64,000 bases of DNA, taken from NCBI GenBank assembly GCA_905250025.1, contig CAJNOJ010000021.1, positions 248,001-312,000 on the forward strand, read 5' to 3'. Both the position numbers and the translations under genes were made by a program. This document shows positions 25,281 to 37,544 of the stretch, piece after piece. The first letter of the stretch is position 1; each line of letters starts with the position of its first letter. This DNA is from Adineta ricciae (taxonomy: Eukaryota > Rotifera > Eurotatoria > Adinetida > Adinetidae). The notes under the pieces were generated by a model. That model had not been told where the DNA came from. It was given only the letters and a program-made list of their open reading frames with translations, and made no database searches.

Positions 25281-26388
25281 TTATAATTTATCATAGTAGT
25301 CATCAAGTGGTGGAATGCCTTCTTTCAAGCCTTTGCGTTTACGAATATCGTTGATGATTTGACGGATCTTCGAGGAATCATCAAATGGATCTTGATTCAT
25401 GACTTGCCAGTGATCAAAGACACATTGTGGAAAAGCTTGTCCACCTGTGTTTGAACGAAGATCAGCAGTGAAACCTAATCGAAACACGATGAACATCATC
25501 TGTTTTCAATTTGAAGTCTAGTCTTACCGAAGGATTCGTTGACAGGTAAGTAAGCTTTAACGATGAACATAGGTGTACCGGTAACTTGATGTTCTTCAAA
25601 AACGTGACCCCGACGACGATTCAATACACCATAGATACCACCGACAGCAACTTCGGGACACTAAAACAACAACCAATTTCTTTACGCAAAACATATTTCT
25701 TAACTACTAATAAGACATACTTGAACTTCGCAAAGATATACGGGTTCGAAGAGACGTGGTTTAGCTGTGAGCATACCAGCGTAAAGAACACGACGAGCTG
25801 TGGGAATAATTTGACCACCACCACGATGGATAGCATCAGCGTGTAATGTCACATCATGAATATCGAAACGAACACCACGAACGTTTTCTTCAGCAAGAAC
25901 ACCTTCCTTTGTGGCCCATTGAAAGCCAGCAACACAACTGTCTTTAATTTCATTCAAATATTGAACACCTTTGGTGCAATCCATCAAAAGATTGGGTCCG
26001 GTGCCTTCAGGTCCAAAACACCAGATTTTACGTGCTTCGTTGACATCATAATCATATTTTTCATTCAAGTAACGAGCACGAGCTTTGAATTCTTGACGTG
26101 GTGTGACTTCACCNNNNNNNNNNNNNNNNNNNNNNNNNNNNNNNNNNNNNNNNNNNNNNNNNNNNNNNNNNNNACCGGCTTTTTGTTGAGCAATAATACC
26201 AGCTTTACATACGAGTGAATCAGTTAATGTTGATTTGCCGTGATCGACATGGGCAATGACGGACATGTTACGGATGTTTTTCTTCTTGTCCATCAAACCC
26301 CGAATTTCGTCAACAGTGAAGTTAACCTACAGGGAAGAAATCATGATCATTTCTAAGTCGTGATACTGAGCATAGAAAATCTTACCAT
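25281..26388 (-). CDS. EEF2: translation elongation factor 2, interrupted by gap
   Basis: Visible exons are 26388-26386 (the ATG alone), 26326-25721, 25660-25528 and 25474-25281. The first coding intron falls right after the ATG. The N-terminal GTPase P-loop is clear (AHVDHGKST), as is the C-terminal part with the diphthamide loop '[15 protein letters not shown]' and the conserved end '...YYDKL'. eEF2 moves the ribosome along mRNA using GTP; the diphthamide His is the residue ADP-ribosylated by bacterial toxins. The exon is cut by 60 Ns at 26114-26173. Flanking residues correspond to about 50 and 570 of an 840-860 residue protein, so some 1.5 kb is missing from the sequence, far more than 60 bases. 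Identity is certain; the full structure is not shown. Confidence 0.95.
26114..26173. other. assembly gap (60 N) inside eEF2
   Basis: Run of 60 N. It keeps the frame by chance, but eEF2 length shows the true gap is about 1.5 kb. Confidence 0.95.
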
Positions 26389-28356
26389 GATTGATTGTTT
26401 TTGTTAGTATATTATTCAAATGAGATGATATATAACCTAGCGGCCCGATTAGACGGGTTTTCTGAAAAACAAAATAAAAATGAATTCAAGGATGCTACAG
26501 ACGTGAAATAAGTCGAGTGCGAAAGAAATTAGTATCTGAGGACGTTTCGAGAGAGAATATGGATATGGAAAACGAAGTGCCTATCGAGATATACGATTGT
26601 TTTCTTTACTGTTGTATTTTACACTGATGAGGGCAGAGAGACTCGCATTCGAAGTAAACTTCGAAAATATTTTCAAAAAGCAGATTTTCATATTTGATAG
26701 TTATTTTCAAGCATATGAATTATTTTCATTTATGTGAATAAATATATCATAACACACTAATGCACTTCAGTTGTTGGGTAGCAGAATGAGTAATATCAGT
26801 GCATGGAATCCAATGATAGATAGATATTTGCTATTCTGGCCTGGTAATTTCTCAGATATAATCTAAAAATTTTACATTGCTTCATTCTATTAACTTATCT
26901 TCATAGAACGATCTGTTTTTTCCTCTTGAAAACAAGATTAAAAAAGGCGTGACTAACGATGACTGCACCGTATTGAATAGTGCACAACTTGAACGGTATT
27001 TATCCGATTGTCAATAAGTGTTGTGATCTTTGAAGATGATTTATTGAACATTTTCATCATCTATTTCGATATCGTTGGAAGCATTGCTAAACAATATCAC
27101 GTTTGTCGAGAAGCTATTAAGACACATTGTGTTAGACGAAGTTACGCTCGATAGACCTCGAATCAAACTTTAACTAGAAGCAAAAACAAAAAAAAGTGTT
27201 CAGTTCGGTACGGATGACACGCCAAACTTAGCGAGTCAGCTATAACACGGATGAATGCCTTGTATATGAGTTATCTTCTCTCATGTCAATATTCAAATCC
27301 ATATACGACTAAATGTTGTGAAACGCAGGAGTACAAGAGCATTTTAAATGAATGTAGTTGATTGTAATGGGTATATATTTTTAATCAGTGATCAATTGAT
27401 TTCTTTTCGAAACAGTTTTGTAAGAGATGAACTACAGTTCGTACCACTTATTCCGAACATCTGACAGTATAATTGGATGTTCGAAGCCGCCGCTTTCCGA
27501 TGTTTATCACGGATGTTCAAAAATGCTGGTAATTACTTAGAATTTTGCTTTACGAACTCCATGAAAAAACTTTCATAATTTCTTGGTTCATTAGGCTAAG
27601 TCAAAAAGCAAGATAAATATAAAGTTTACCATAGATGAACACGTTAATACTACGATACAGAAACACTTACTAAGTGAAAAGTCTAAGAGCACTCAGTCTG
27701 ATTCGCTTCTCATAATCGATGGATAATTGTAGATTTACAATATCAGGAAACATCAAACGGTTGGAACAAATGTTAATCAAAGTTTGAACTCTTGTTCCGT
27801 TTTGGAGTCTCAATAACAACTCAGTAGACTGATGGGTGTAGGATATATTTAGCTATTCTGTTTAGATACGTCTTATCAAAACAGACAAATAGGTTACCAC
27901 GAAAAGGATGTCCAACAGTATCCTCGGTACAAGAATATTCAATTTACTTTTTAAACTTCAATCATATATTACAATGTGTTCGGTTAAGAGGAAAATGTCT
28001 ATTTGCTGACGTTCAATCAGTCAATAATCATCATATGTGTGTCAATACGGATGATGACACAAGAAATAAAAGAAGAAAGAAAAATCATTACTAATGATAC
28101 GTTTAACAATAGAATTAGTTTCATTTCTTGTTAAACAAATATTATGCATCAAAGAGATATTTGACCTAGATACCTTAAGCTTACATGCGAATAGTAACGG
28201 AAATAAACAACTAAAAGTAGATATGTTCACTCTCTCGCTCTTCGCTCCCTTTTTTTCTCTGTTTATTTGGTCATCACACAAAAGTGACAATGATATTTAT
28301 ATATGTATATGTATACATGTCAACGAGTAAGTTCTTGTTTTTTTTCAACGAAAATC
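26389..28356. other. intergenic, about 2 kb, no gene seen
   Basis: No long open frame, repeat unit or RNA gene was recognised on either strand. The part next to 26389 should be the eEF2 promoter and 5' UTR. The plus-strand frame at 28094-28330 and its minus-strand mirror are low-complexity. This is one of the two longest non-coding stretches in an otherwise dense window. Confidence 0.5.
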
Positions 28357-30160
28357 TTATTCAAGAGGTTCTATATCTACGATTCGTGTTGATGTCATAT
28401 GATCGTTTGGATTAGGTATGATTGGACGTTTCAAAGAATTGGTTTTGCCTGGCGGTGGCGTTGGTATTCTTATTTGGTGAGGATTGTTGCCTGTACGATG
28501 GTGAATGACGGGCATTGTGCGGCTCGGTTCATGCACATTCACCGGACGACGAAAAGTATCAATAACATCAGAATTCTGTCGATTATTTGGTGGAGTACTA
28601 CGTGTAATTGGTGGAATGGGTCGTCGATTGCTGTTGTTCATCTTTGGTTGTCTCGTCGGACTTTCTCGATCGATGATCGATGACAGGTCCGAATCGTTCC
28701 GTTGCGTATAAAAACCTACAGCTGGCATCTCGACTGAGTTTGGATCGGTCGATGGTGCTAATCGAACCGATTTTAATATCGACGGTGGTCCTGTTTGTCT
28801 TGATTTGAATGGAGGAGGTAAGACACGGCGTGTAGGTGTTGTTATTCGTTTTTGTACTGGATTCTCATATAATTGACTTAATGAACGAAGACTATCGGAT
28901 GCGGTAGCTGGTCCATTAAACACATCTGGCAAATATGCTGGTCGTGTCGGTGTTGGATGTTCCACTCGATTCTCGTACAGTTCTGGTACGAGATCAACGT
29001 ATTGTGTTTTGAACGTTTTCCATTTTTCTGTGCGTTTGATTTTCTCAGCGTGTCGATTGATCAATCGTATACAAGCCAATTTCAATGCTTCGGAACCTGC
29101 TTCATGTGCACATATTAACATTTCAATCGCATTTTCAACCGTAAGACGGTAGAGAAGAAAGTCTGCTATTTGCTTTTTCAATTTGTCTAGTTCGAATCGT
29201 TTAGCTGCGATGATTAAGTCAGGAGCATTTTGAAGCGTAATCAGACAACGATTAGTGTACATAAAATTCAGAATTTCATTCATAACATCGGAATGAATAT
29301 CATCAATACTGATTTGTAGAACATAGTCATCGTTCGTATTCGATTCGTGGTACTCGCCAATTAAGTGACGAAACCAGGGTGAACGCCCACCTAGAATATG
29401 CTCAAAGAGTTTTTGTCTTTTCTAAAAGAATCTTCATACCAATAATACATCGATGCACTTGAATTTTTACGTCATCCTGACATTGAATTAGTGTATCATA
29501 GAATAGACCATTTCTCAGCACACTGAACAGATCTCCTTCTAAATCATTCAAACCATGAATATGTCGTTCGTTTTCATTTAGAGCATCTCGTGACGTTGGT
29601 AAACCATTTTGATCGTAGATCGAGGTCGATGGAGTGTGATAAGATGTTGAACCAGACACAGAGTATGAATCATCGGTTGTCTCAGCTATTGAACCTTCAG
29701 GTTGATCACGTTTGATACCATACTCATCTACACTGATTATATTTTGACTATCAGCAATCGATCTATAGATAATCTCTTCATTTTCACCGCAATTTTGTAT
29801 GCGTAAATGATAATAGAGTCGTTCACGCTTACAATAATATCGGATAACAAATGTTGAACTATTACAAAATGGGCAAAGTGCTCGAAGACGTACACGACCT
29901 GTTGTCGTTGATTTTTGCTGCTGTTTTTGATAGGGTACGAGCATGCCTGGTGGTGGTTTCCCTTGACTATCAATACCAATACCATCACTAATATTATTTG
30001 TTGCAACAGGATCAAGTAATGATTCATCTGTTAATTGAAACGGTATCAATGATCGGCAACGTTCACAATGAAGTGATTCGAAAAGTAGATAGCCATGGCA
30101 CGTGCATATCGTTTGAATTGAGATGAACATAGTTTTAAATGGCGATGGTAACACGAACAC
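28357..30160 (-). CDS. BTB/BACK domain protein with Cys-rich N-terminus
   Basis: Two exons (30160-29440, 29390-28357; 49-nt intron) give 584 residues. The N-terminal part has two Cys-rich segments, 'CTCHG...CERC' and 'CPFCNSSTF' plus later Cys, which may bind zinc. A BTB/POZ fold follows at about residues 215-320 ('DTLIQCQDDVKIQVHRCIIG', then 'RSPWFRHLI' and 'MYTN'), with the intron inside it. A BACK-like helical segment (LLYRLTVENAIEMLICAHEAG) comes next. The last 230 residues are Pro/Arg-rich and disordered. BTB proteins often act as Cullin-3 substrate adaptors or as transcription cofactors; which one applies cannot be told. A second Met at 30130 could be the start. Confidence 0.85.
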
Positions 30161-30419
30161 AAAGAAAATGTTGAAAGCTGGTTGCTTGGTATCTGTTGAT
30201 AATTATGGAAATGAAAGTGAAATTTATTTACTTTCGATGCTTCGCTTACTGCCTTTTTTATTTATGGATTGTTAATAGAAATTTCTATGGTATCACTGCG
30301 AAACTCCAATCCGATGACAAGTGGGCGACAAAGAAAATCAGAAATTGTGTAATATCAAGCGTGCATAACGAGTTCAATACTGAGGTTAAACAAAAGAACT
30401 AAATTGGAGTATTTTCTAG

Positions 30420-33400
30420 ATGATGGCAAATAAGTTTTCATCGAATGTAAATGATACTCGTCCTCCGATGTACGAGAAAAAAAATATAAAACTTGTTCCA
30501 ATCAATCCGAGCGTTCATTTTGCTACAACAAGTTCGCCAGCGGTAACAAACGATTCAAATCCATCGAGTTTCGTACCAATTATTGACGTTTTCGGAAAGA
30601 AGTATTTTCCTGTCTACTTTAAACAACCATCAAATGAGCTCAATCAGGTCAGATTTGATTTTTTTTTTCTTCGTTCGGAAAATATCATTGATCAACTTTA
30701 GAACACATCTACGATTCCACCAGCACCGCCGCTGCCGAAACCGAAGATTTATGTCGAACGTCTTACGATTTCACAAATCAATTTAGTTCCAGTCAAAGGC
30801 AATAAAAAGCAATCGATTAAAATTCCACCTTATGCAATAACTCAACATTCTCCTGCAGCGTACAAACATTTACGAGCTAAAACGGTTCGTATCGGTAATA
30901 TTCGTTGGCCACCGCCAATCAACGCTGATACAATCAGTGACAATGATGAGAAAAAGTCTATTCGACGACGTACTCAGAAAGAAATTCACAAGAATCGCCA
31001 ACAAGTCGATCTTGTCGACGAATCATTATTTCGAGGTATGACCATTTCTCTTTCTATTTAATCAACGATTAACCGTTTGTGTCAATAAGGATCATGACTT
31101 TCTAATGAGTCAATTACCTCTTTTCTTTTCTTTTCTCTCCCTACTCTCTCTCTCTCTTTCGTGCTCTATCCGAATTAACAATAATTGAACATGCGAACTG
31201 AAACCAACCATGAAGTGGGTAAACTGATCAACTATTTCGAAAACTACATTAACGATCTAAACAAAGATTTCACATTGCTTTCCAAATCAATTCAGCAGAT
31301 ACGTACAACCAGTCAAAACACTTCTCATCTAACCGTATCAAACAATGATACACCTCGACCGATTTCTACTACTCTACCACCGATTATCGACGAAGAAGAA
31401 TCGCATCCAATCGAACCCGATCAAACGTTTTCCGAAGATATCTACGATCGTCTTACCTATCAAACTCTTGTTCATACAAATTCCTATTCAAGTCGAGAGC
31501 ATCTCTCCGTTAAAAGCACAAAACGACGATGCCATCAAACAACGAAAAAACGGCTACACCGTCGTCGAGCACCAACTTATATCAAAGAACTCAAAGCTTA
31601 TCTAGCCCATCGGGAATCTTCCATCAATGACATGGTGAAAATATCCGATGTAAAACGATTCAGTAATGTTCTTGTTTGGCTTTCAAATCAAGCCACATCT
31701 CCATCATTAATCGAAACGTCTGCACCGATATCCCTAATAAAAAACGATAGTAAAAAATTAGTCAATCAGTCATCGTCAATCACAACAGATTCTGTAATCG
31801 CCGCTACACAAGACATCTCACAATCATATTCAGGCGCGATACTTTTTCTTTCGAAAACCCGGATTTCATTATTCAATTGCAATTTTGCCTTGTTTGTTTA
31901 GATCCGACTGTTCCACAATGTAAAGATCAACCATTTAATAACTATTTAACTTATGACAACATTCGATGGAAATTAAAAGTCCGAAAAGAAGTTTTTTCAC
32001 CAGCGGAAACTTTTAATCAACCACTACTTATCGAATTGCTCTATCGGCAAATTATTCGTGATATCTTCTCATCAGTATGTGTTCGCATAAGTGAAGCTGA
32101 ACGAACAAATATGAAAAGCTTTCTGTGTAAGTTAATATCGATCTGAAGCATGCAAACTTATTTATTTTCTTTAGCTTCACATGGTGTAGCGATGATAAGT
32201 GATATTAATCTAATCAAAACTTCACTAACTAAGAAGGCAATTATTGAACAAGCACGGCAATGGTCCATCTACTTTGCACGATTATTTCCTTTGAGAACGA
32301 CTTCCAATGATCTACATTTATTAGGCGTCTCTCATTCGGGTATTCGATTGATTAAACAAAGTCGGAGTGCAACTAGCACAAGTATACTGAAAGTGATGGA
32401 CACGTTTCCATTCGATGTTATTCAAAATGTTTCGTCGATTCGGAACGGTTCGAGTATTGAAATTGAATTAACGAAAAAATCAATTATAGTTCAATCTGAT
32501 CGGGTAGAACATTGTTTTCAACAAGCCAAGCGTTCACGATTTTCTATGTATAGATCCACAAGATCAAACAAATGATCGATAAATTCTTAATTGAATCTCG
32601 AATGGAAATGAACAGATTATCTCGTACATCAAATCATGTCAGTCTAAACCTGACCTACTTTTTTACACGTTCATATCATTTTCCTTGTAGAAATCGTTGT
32701 CCACACCGTTATCGAATCCAAGCGATGGATTTAAATCTTCAACTCAAGCTAGTTTGATGACTTACAGTCAAACTATGAGTGAGATACAACAATCACCGTC
32801 ATTCGATGTGTCTACACCGAAGTCAACGCTGCCCACTGGACATTCTATGATGGAATTTGCATTACAAAATTTCAAACTTCAAAATAAAAAGTAAAAAAAA
32901 CATCACTTCATGAAGCCATCTCAAAAATTTCCTCTTTTTAATTATGAACAGACGCTCGAAGAAAAATTGGTCAACTTCAGGTAAATCATCAATAGTTTGT
33001 CAAAGTTTACTCTAATTCATTTCATTAGAATGGACGTGGCAAGAGTATGCTGATCTGATCAAATGGTCAAAAGTAAGCAAATTGAACTCTCTAGTTCATA
33101 TTTGATCAACATCTTCCGTTTAGATACCGATCCAAACACCTCTACTTCGCCATTCAACAAATGGTTCGTTGCGTATTTCTCGACAATGTTTCCTTGCTAT
33201 CATGCGTTTCATGGGTGATTATACGATGATACGAGGTCAAGCAAATACTGATTGTTTACTCTATCTCCTCAAAGTATGCGTATCATCATATCTTTTTCAT
33301 GCATGCATGCATTCCTTCCTTGAATAGAATATGTATAAACATCGGATCTTGATCGACGAAGTATTATGTCAGATACTCAAGCAGCTAACAGACAATCAGA

Positions 33401-35309
33401 GTCATGTAGGAGATAGTATTCGAAACGGATGGACTTTATTGGCAATTGTATTGAATTATTTTGTTCCAAGTGACCATTTGAAACCATATTTTATGAAATA
33501 TCTTCAAGAGCATTATCATCAAAATGGCAAACTGATACAACTGTGTCGAAATCACTATGAACAAACAACAAAGTACGGTGGAAGAAAAACCATGCCGAAT
33601 AAAAGTGAATTTGACCTATATACAACTGTAAGAATGATTTTTTTTATAAATGACCATCTGATTTCATGTGTGTTTAAGACGGATCAAAACCGTGGAAAAC
33701 ATCAAACATTTCTATTGCCAGGTGGCGTTCCATTAATAATATTAATCAAGCCATCGATGGTAAAAATAATTAATAGTGTTTATAGTTTTTTTTTTGAAAA
33801 GCAGTAGATTTCGTACAAATTGGAATTCTAACACTCTCTTTAGGTTATTGCCAATTGTTTGAAGCTTCTATGTGAACATTTGAATATCTCCGATGAATTA
33901 GAAAACACTGAATATTCGATATTTATTATCAGTGACACAAGTATGATCTTTTCCTTAATGTTGTAGTTGCACAATGTTTCAGCATTGTTTGTTATGTTAG
34001 AAAACATATCTCGTTTGCTGACTCCAGCAGAATATATTTTCGATGTTCTTAACGAATGTATTCGCTCGAATTTGACAGATTTTCACTTGATTATCAAACG
34101 TATGCTTTGGGTGACCATTCCATTCGTACTCACCAGTGATACACATTCCGAAATGTTCATCAATTTTATGTATCATCAGCTGGTGCCGGAGTTGACTGAC
34201 GGGAAAATGATTCTTTTATTCAATAATCATTTGTCTGACGAATTGATGGTACGCAGAAATAAATAAGGTTCATTATTAAATAAGCCACGTTCTTTATTCT
34301 GAACTATTCTAGCAAGAAATTGCATTACTGGGTGCATTACAATACCGTGCCTCGAACAAGAGTGGCGTTCCATCGATGTATGTAAATCTGTTTCTCGCGA
34401 ATCGATTCGAATGGTAATCTTGATGTTATTAGGAGAGAAGTGAAATATCTTCTTCCGACAACTGTATTAAAATTGAAAACTATTCATCCACAACAATGGA
34501 CAACCGCCGTACATGAGAAACTTTATTCATCTGTTGAATCGATGTCATTGATCGAAGCTAAAATGGCATTTCTGAGTAATTCAATATGTGTTTGCTCCGG
34601 AAGAATAGGTTTTCTTAATCTGAACTTTATCTAGATCTCATACAAACATGGCCACTCTTTGGTGTAACATTCTTCACTGCTCAGGTTTAGCACCCGTTTT
34701 ATCCGATTAGGTTTGCGAATGAATTTGTTTTCCGTAGTCTGTCAATGATTCCTTGATTCGATCACCCTGTTTCATCGGTATTAATAAACATGGTCTTTTA
34801 TTTCTTGACCTAGACACCAGAGTAAGTAACATGGAAATCTAATTGTAACACGAAAAGTGCATCCGCGATATTTTGTTCCCGAGGTAATTTGTTTCTAGTA
34901 TTAGAATTAAAGGGAAATGAACCACGTAAGGCATGAATAATGTTAGCGTGTACTCACACCTCGGAGATGAATTCATTTCAACGAAACAAGATTGAGGAAA
35001 GTGTTTTTTGTTTTGAATAGGAAACGATGCGCACAATTGTTTACAACGATCTAATCTCTATCCGTCGTTATCAAACGGTGATCGATATCAAATATGGAAA
35101 TTTAGATGAATTACACGTGATTCAGTGCCAAATTGATAAAGTAAAGTAGAACATCTGAAGGTTATCTCACGGATCGATGCTTCTCCTAGGCTCAAGAACT
35201 CATTGCACTGAGTGGACGTTATTTAAATTTCATTGGTCGAAATTTAACGTCACCATTCGAAAGTGATGCAACTCAAATTCCAACACCGACGGACACCAAT
35301 CCAATTTGA
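30420..35309 (+). CDS. MyTH4-FERM protein, myosin XV tail-like, no motor
   Basis: Roughly sixteen exons on the plus strand. The first (30420 to about 30648) and second are disordered and basic. From 31902 on the protein matches a class XV/VII myosin tail: an 'RWKLKVRKEVFSP' block and FERM-type lobe ('LLGVSHSGIRLI'), then a MyTH4 domain (33030-33630, 'ILKQLTDN', 'GWTLLAIVLNYFVPS'), then a second FERM with F1 ('FLLPGGVP'), F2 ('WPLFGVTFF') and F3 ('CFIGINKHGLLFLDLD', 'HVIQCQ') ending at the TGA 35307-35309. In such tails MyTH4-FERM pairs bind microtubules and membrane cargo. No motor or IQ motif lies upstream; the neighbour at 30160 is on the other strand. The join before about 31213 is uncertain, so the upstream exons could be a separate gene. 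One intron (31834-31901) appears to be GC-AG. Confidence 0.8.
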
Positions 35310-37544
35310 CACCCTTCTGTTCGATTTCAATGTAGATACATGACAAAAAATAACTGCATAATTTTATTTGTATTCACAAATGTTCAATTGACTTATATCG
35401 TCAGATTTCGTCTAGTGAATATTTTAACATTAGTTTCACAATAAAAAAAAGTTTTCGGATGCTGGGGGATGTTTACCTACTGCTGGCTACTTTCTCATGT
35501 CACATATTATCGAACAAGCAACTCTATTCTAAAGTTCACCTCGCACTTGTAATAGTATCTTTTCCTAGTAAAGTCACGCGATAAATGAGTAAATTGATAT
35601 AAATAACTCATGTCGCATAAAGTCGCTGCGATACGAACGTCAATATTCATATTGCACTGTAATCTAAGAAGTTGCCCTCAATTGAATTCATATAACTATG
35701 AAAAGAGCATTTCGATATTTTGGCGATGACATTCTACGGCTCATTTATTTTGTGTAATACCAGGAAATCTTCGTATAACTGGCAACTGAAAGCATCGGCA
35801 CAGTTTCTCGTATTTTTGCAGTGAGAACTCGATTATTTCCATTGTATTGAAGATGAGATTCATGAATGTAGGTTAGTGAGTGTTAAAAGATAATGTATGT
35901 CTCTATCTACACCTATAGAGCATTTATGCTCAGTAGTCTATATCTAATCAGACTTCGTGGCTATATGACAGTTTTGAATTATTGATCAAACCATGCACAG
36001 AGTAAAGTTACGAGAGGAAGAGAACAGAACATACCATACCATTGTTTATTAGATTTATTAATAATGTAGTACGAAAAACATGGAGTAGATATTTCTCATC
36101 GTATTGTATGACGTACTTCTGTAGAATTAATAGACGTAGTTGATCTGCGATTCAATCAATATTAATATCATTCACTTGAAAATATTCTTGTATATTAAAA
36201 GCGCAGATTGTCAGCAATCATAGCTGAAAGTCACAATTTGGGATACACGATGAAAAACCAAGTTATTTATCATACGTTCTTGTGACCTGCATAAAACCTG
36301 AAACGATTCATCAAGGATCCAAAGTCCTCAATTCTATATGTAGAATGCTCTTGTTAGAACATGATTAGATTTCGACCTGTTTGTAACTGAATGTCTAATC
36401 AAGAGTCGAATTCTGGTATTCTGAAAATAAGACTTAATTAGTGTTGCATCAAATAATTTGCTGTAAACCGATTACATTCGTCTAGTCTTGATAAAAATTA
36501 ATTAGGTTAACTTTCGGAAATAGAACCTTTGACCCATATTCCATAAGACTTGTCTTTCATTAAAATATGAACTATTCATCACCGTGTATGAGTTTCACAG
36601 GGCATGACTTCGTCATCAGTTACTAAAATGTTCCCTTTATCATTCTTTTCAAATAGATGCGAAACGTCAAATTTTGTTAGATGAATAGACTCAAATCTAT
36701 GTATTGATCGTGTTGCGCGATGATCTCAGCGGAGTTTTCGTATAGTTCGAATAGATAGTTAAGCGGAAATAGCGAGTGACTGATTTGAATTATGATGAAT
36801 GCGCTGAGGCGAAAAGCAAGAAAAGAAGAAGAGAGAGAGAGAGAGAAGAAGAAGAAGAAGTTCTCTGCAACCGAAAAGCAACACAGCGACTAATGAAAAG
36901 ATTATTCCGGAAAAAGACAGATCGAACAATTTACTGCCTCCAGTCGCTCTGTAATTATATGTTGGATATATATTAGTCAAGTATGTAACGACTTCATCAA
37001 AACATATCTAATGTCAACTCGACGACAGTTACTCTTAGTCCAGATCAAGATTACGATTTGCTACTGTTCTTATCTAACTACTAGGAATTATTTGCACAAA
37101 TTGATAGCAAAAGTATATCTTCGGGACGTTTCTCTCTACTCCATCGTCGGAATCATTCGAGAACATCGTGAGAACTCTTCCTCTTGTCATAATGTACATG
37201 TAACACTTTCAGTAGCATACGCAAGGAGTCCGTTCTGAGCTTGAAAAAAAATCATGTGTCCGATTTTCGACGCATAGAACACAAAATTCATTTCCGCATA
37301 TTCTGAGAACACATGTTCCAGTGACAGTTGAACCCCCGCCTTGTCTGCTTATGTGAAATGATCTTGAAAGAAAGTATTTTCACTCTTTACCATCGAGATT
37401 TACTAATTAGCATGACATTTACTATTGATATAGTCTCCTAGGTATTTCCTTCCCGTCGTCGGACGTTCATTAACGTGAAAATCTCGAAGAGCTTTCAATT
37501 TTTCCGTTGATTTAGCAAAGTTTTAACAATTATGTCTTTTCAGA
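35310..37544. other. intergenic, about 2.2 kb, no gene seen
   Basis: No convincing open frame, tRNA-like cloverleaf or transposon feature was found. A GA/GAA-rich simple repeat lies at 36816-36860. The right end should contain the promoter of the GPCR gene. Small frames near 36759-37238 are low-complexity. Confidence 0.5.
36816..36860. repeat. GA/GAA simple repeat
   Basis: Purine-rich tract with a (GA)n core and flanking (GAA)n units. Confidence 0.85.

Noticed and set aside
25856-26218. Plus-strand frame across the N run
   Set aside because: Antisense to eEF2; its middle is only Ns.
35310-37544. tRNA or small RNA genes in the long gaps
   Set aside because: No B-box-like GGTTCGANTCC sequence or convincing cloverleaf was found by eye; this is a weak negative without a covariance search.
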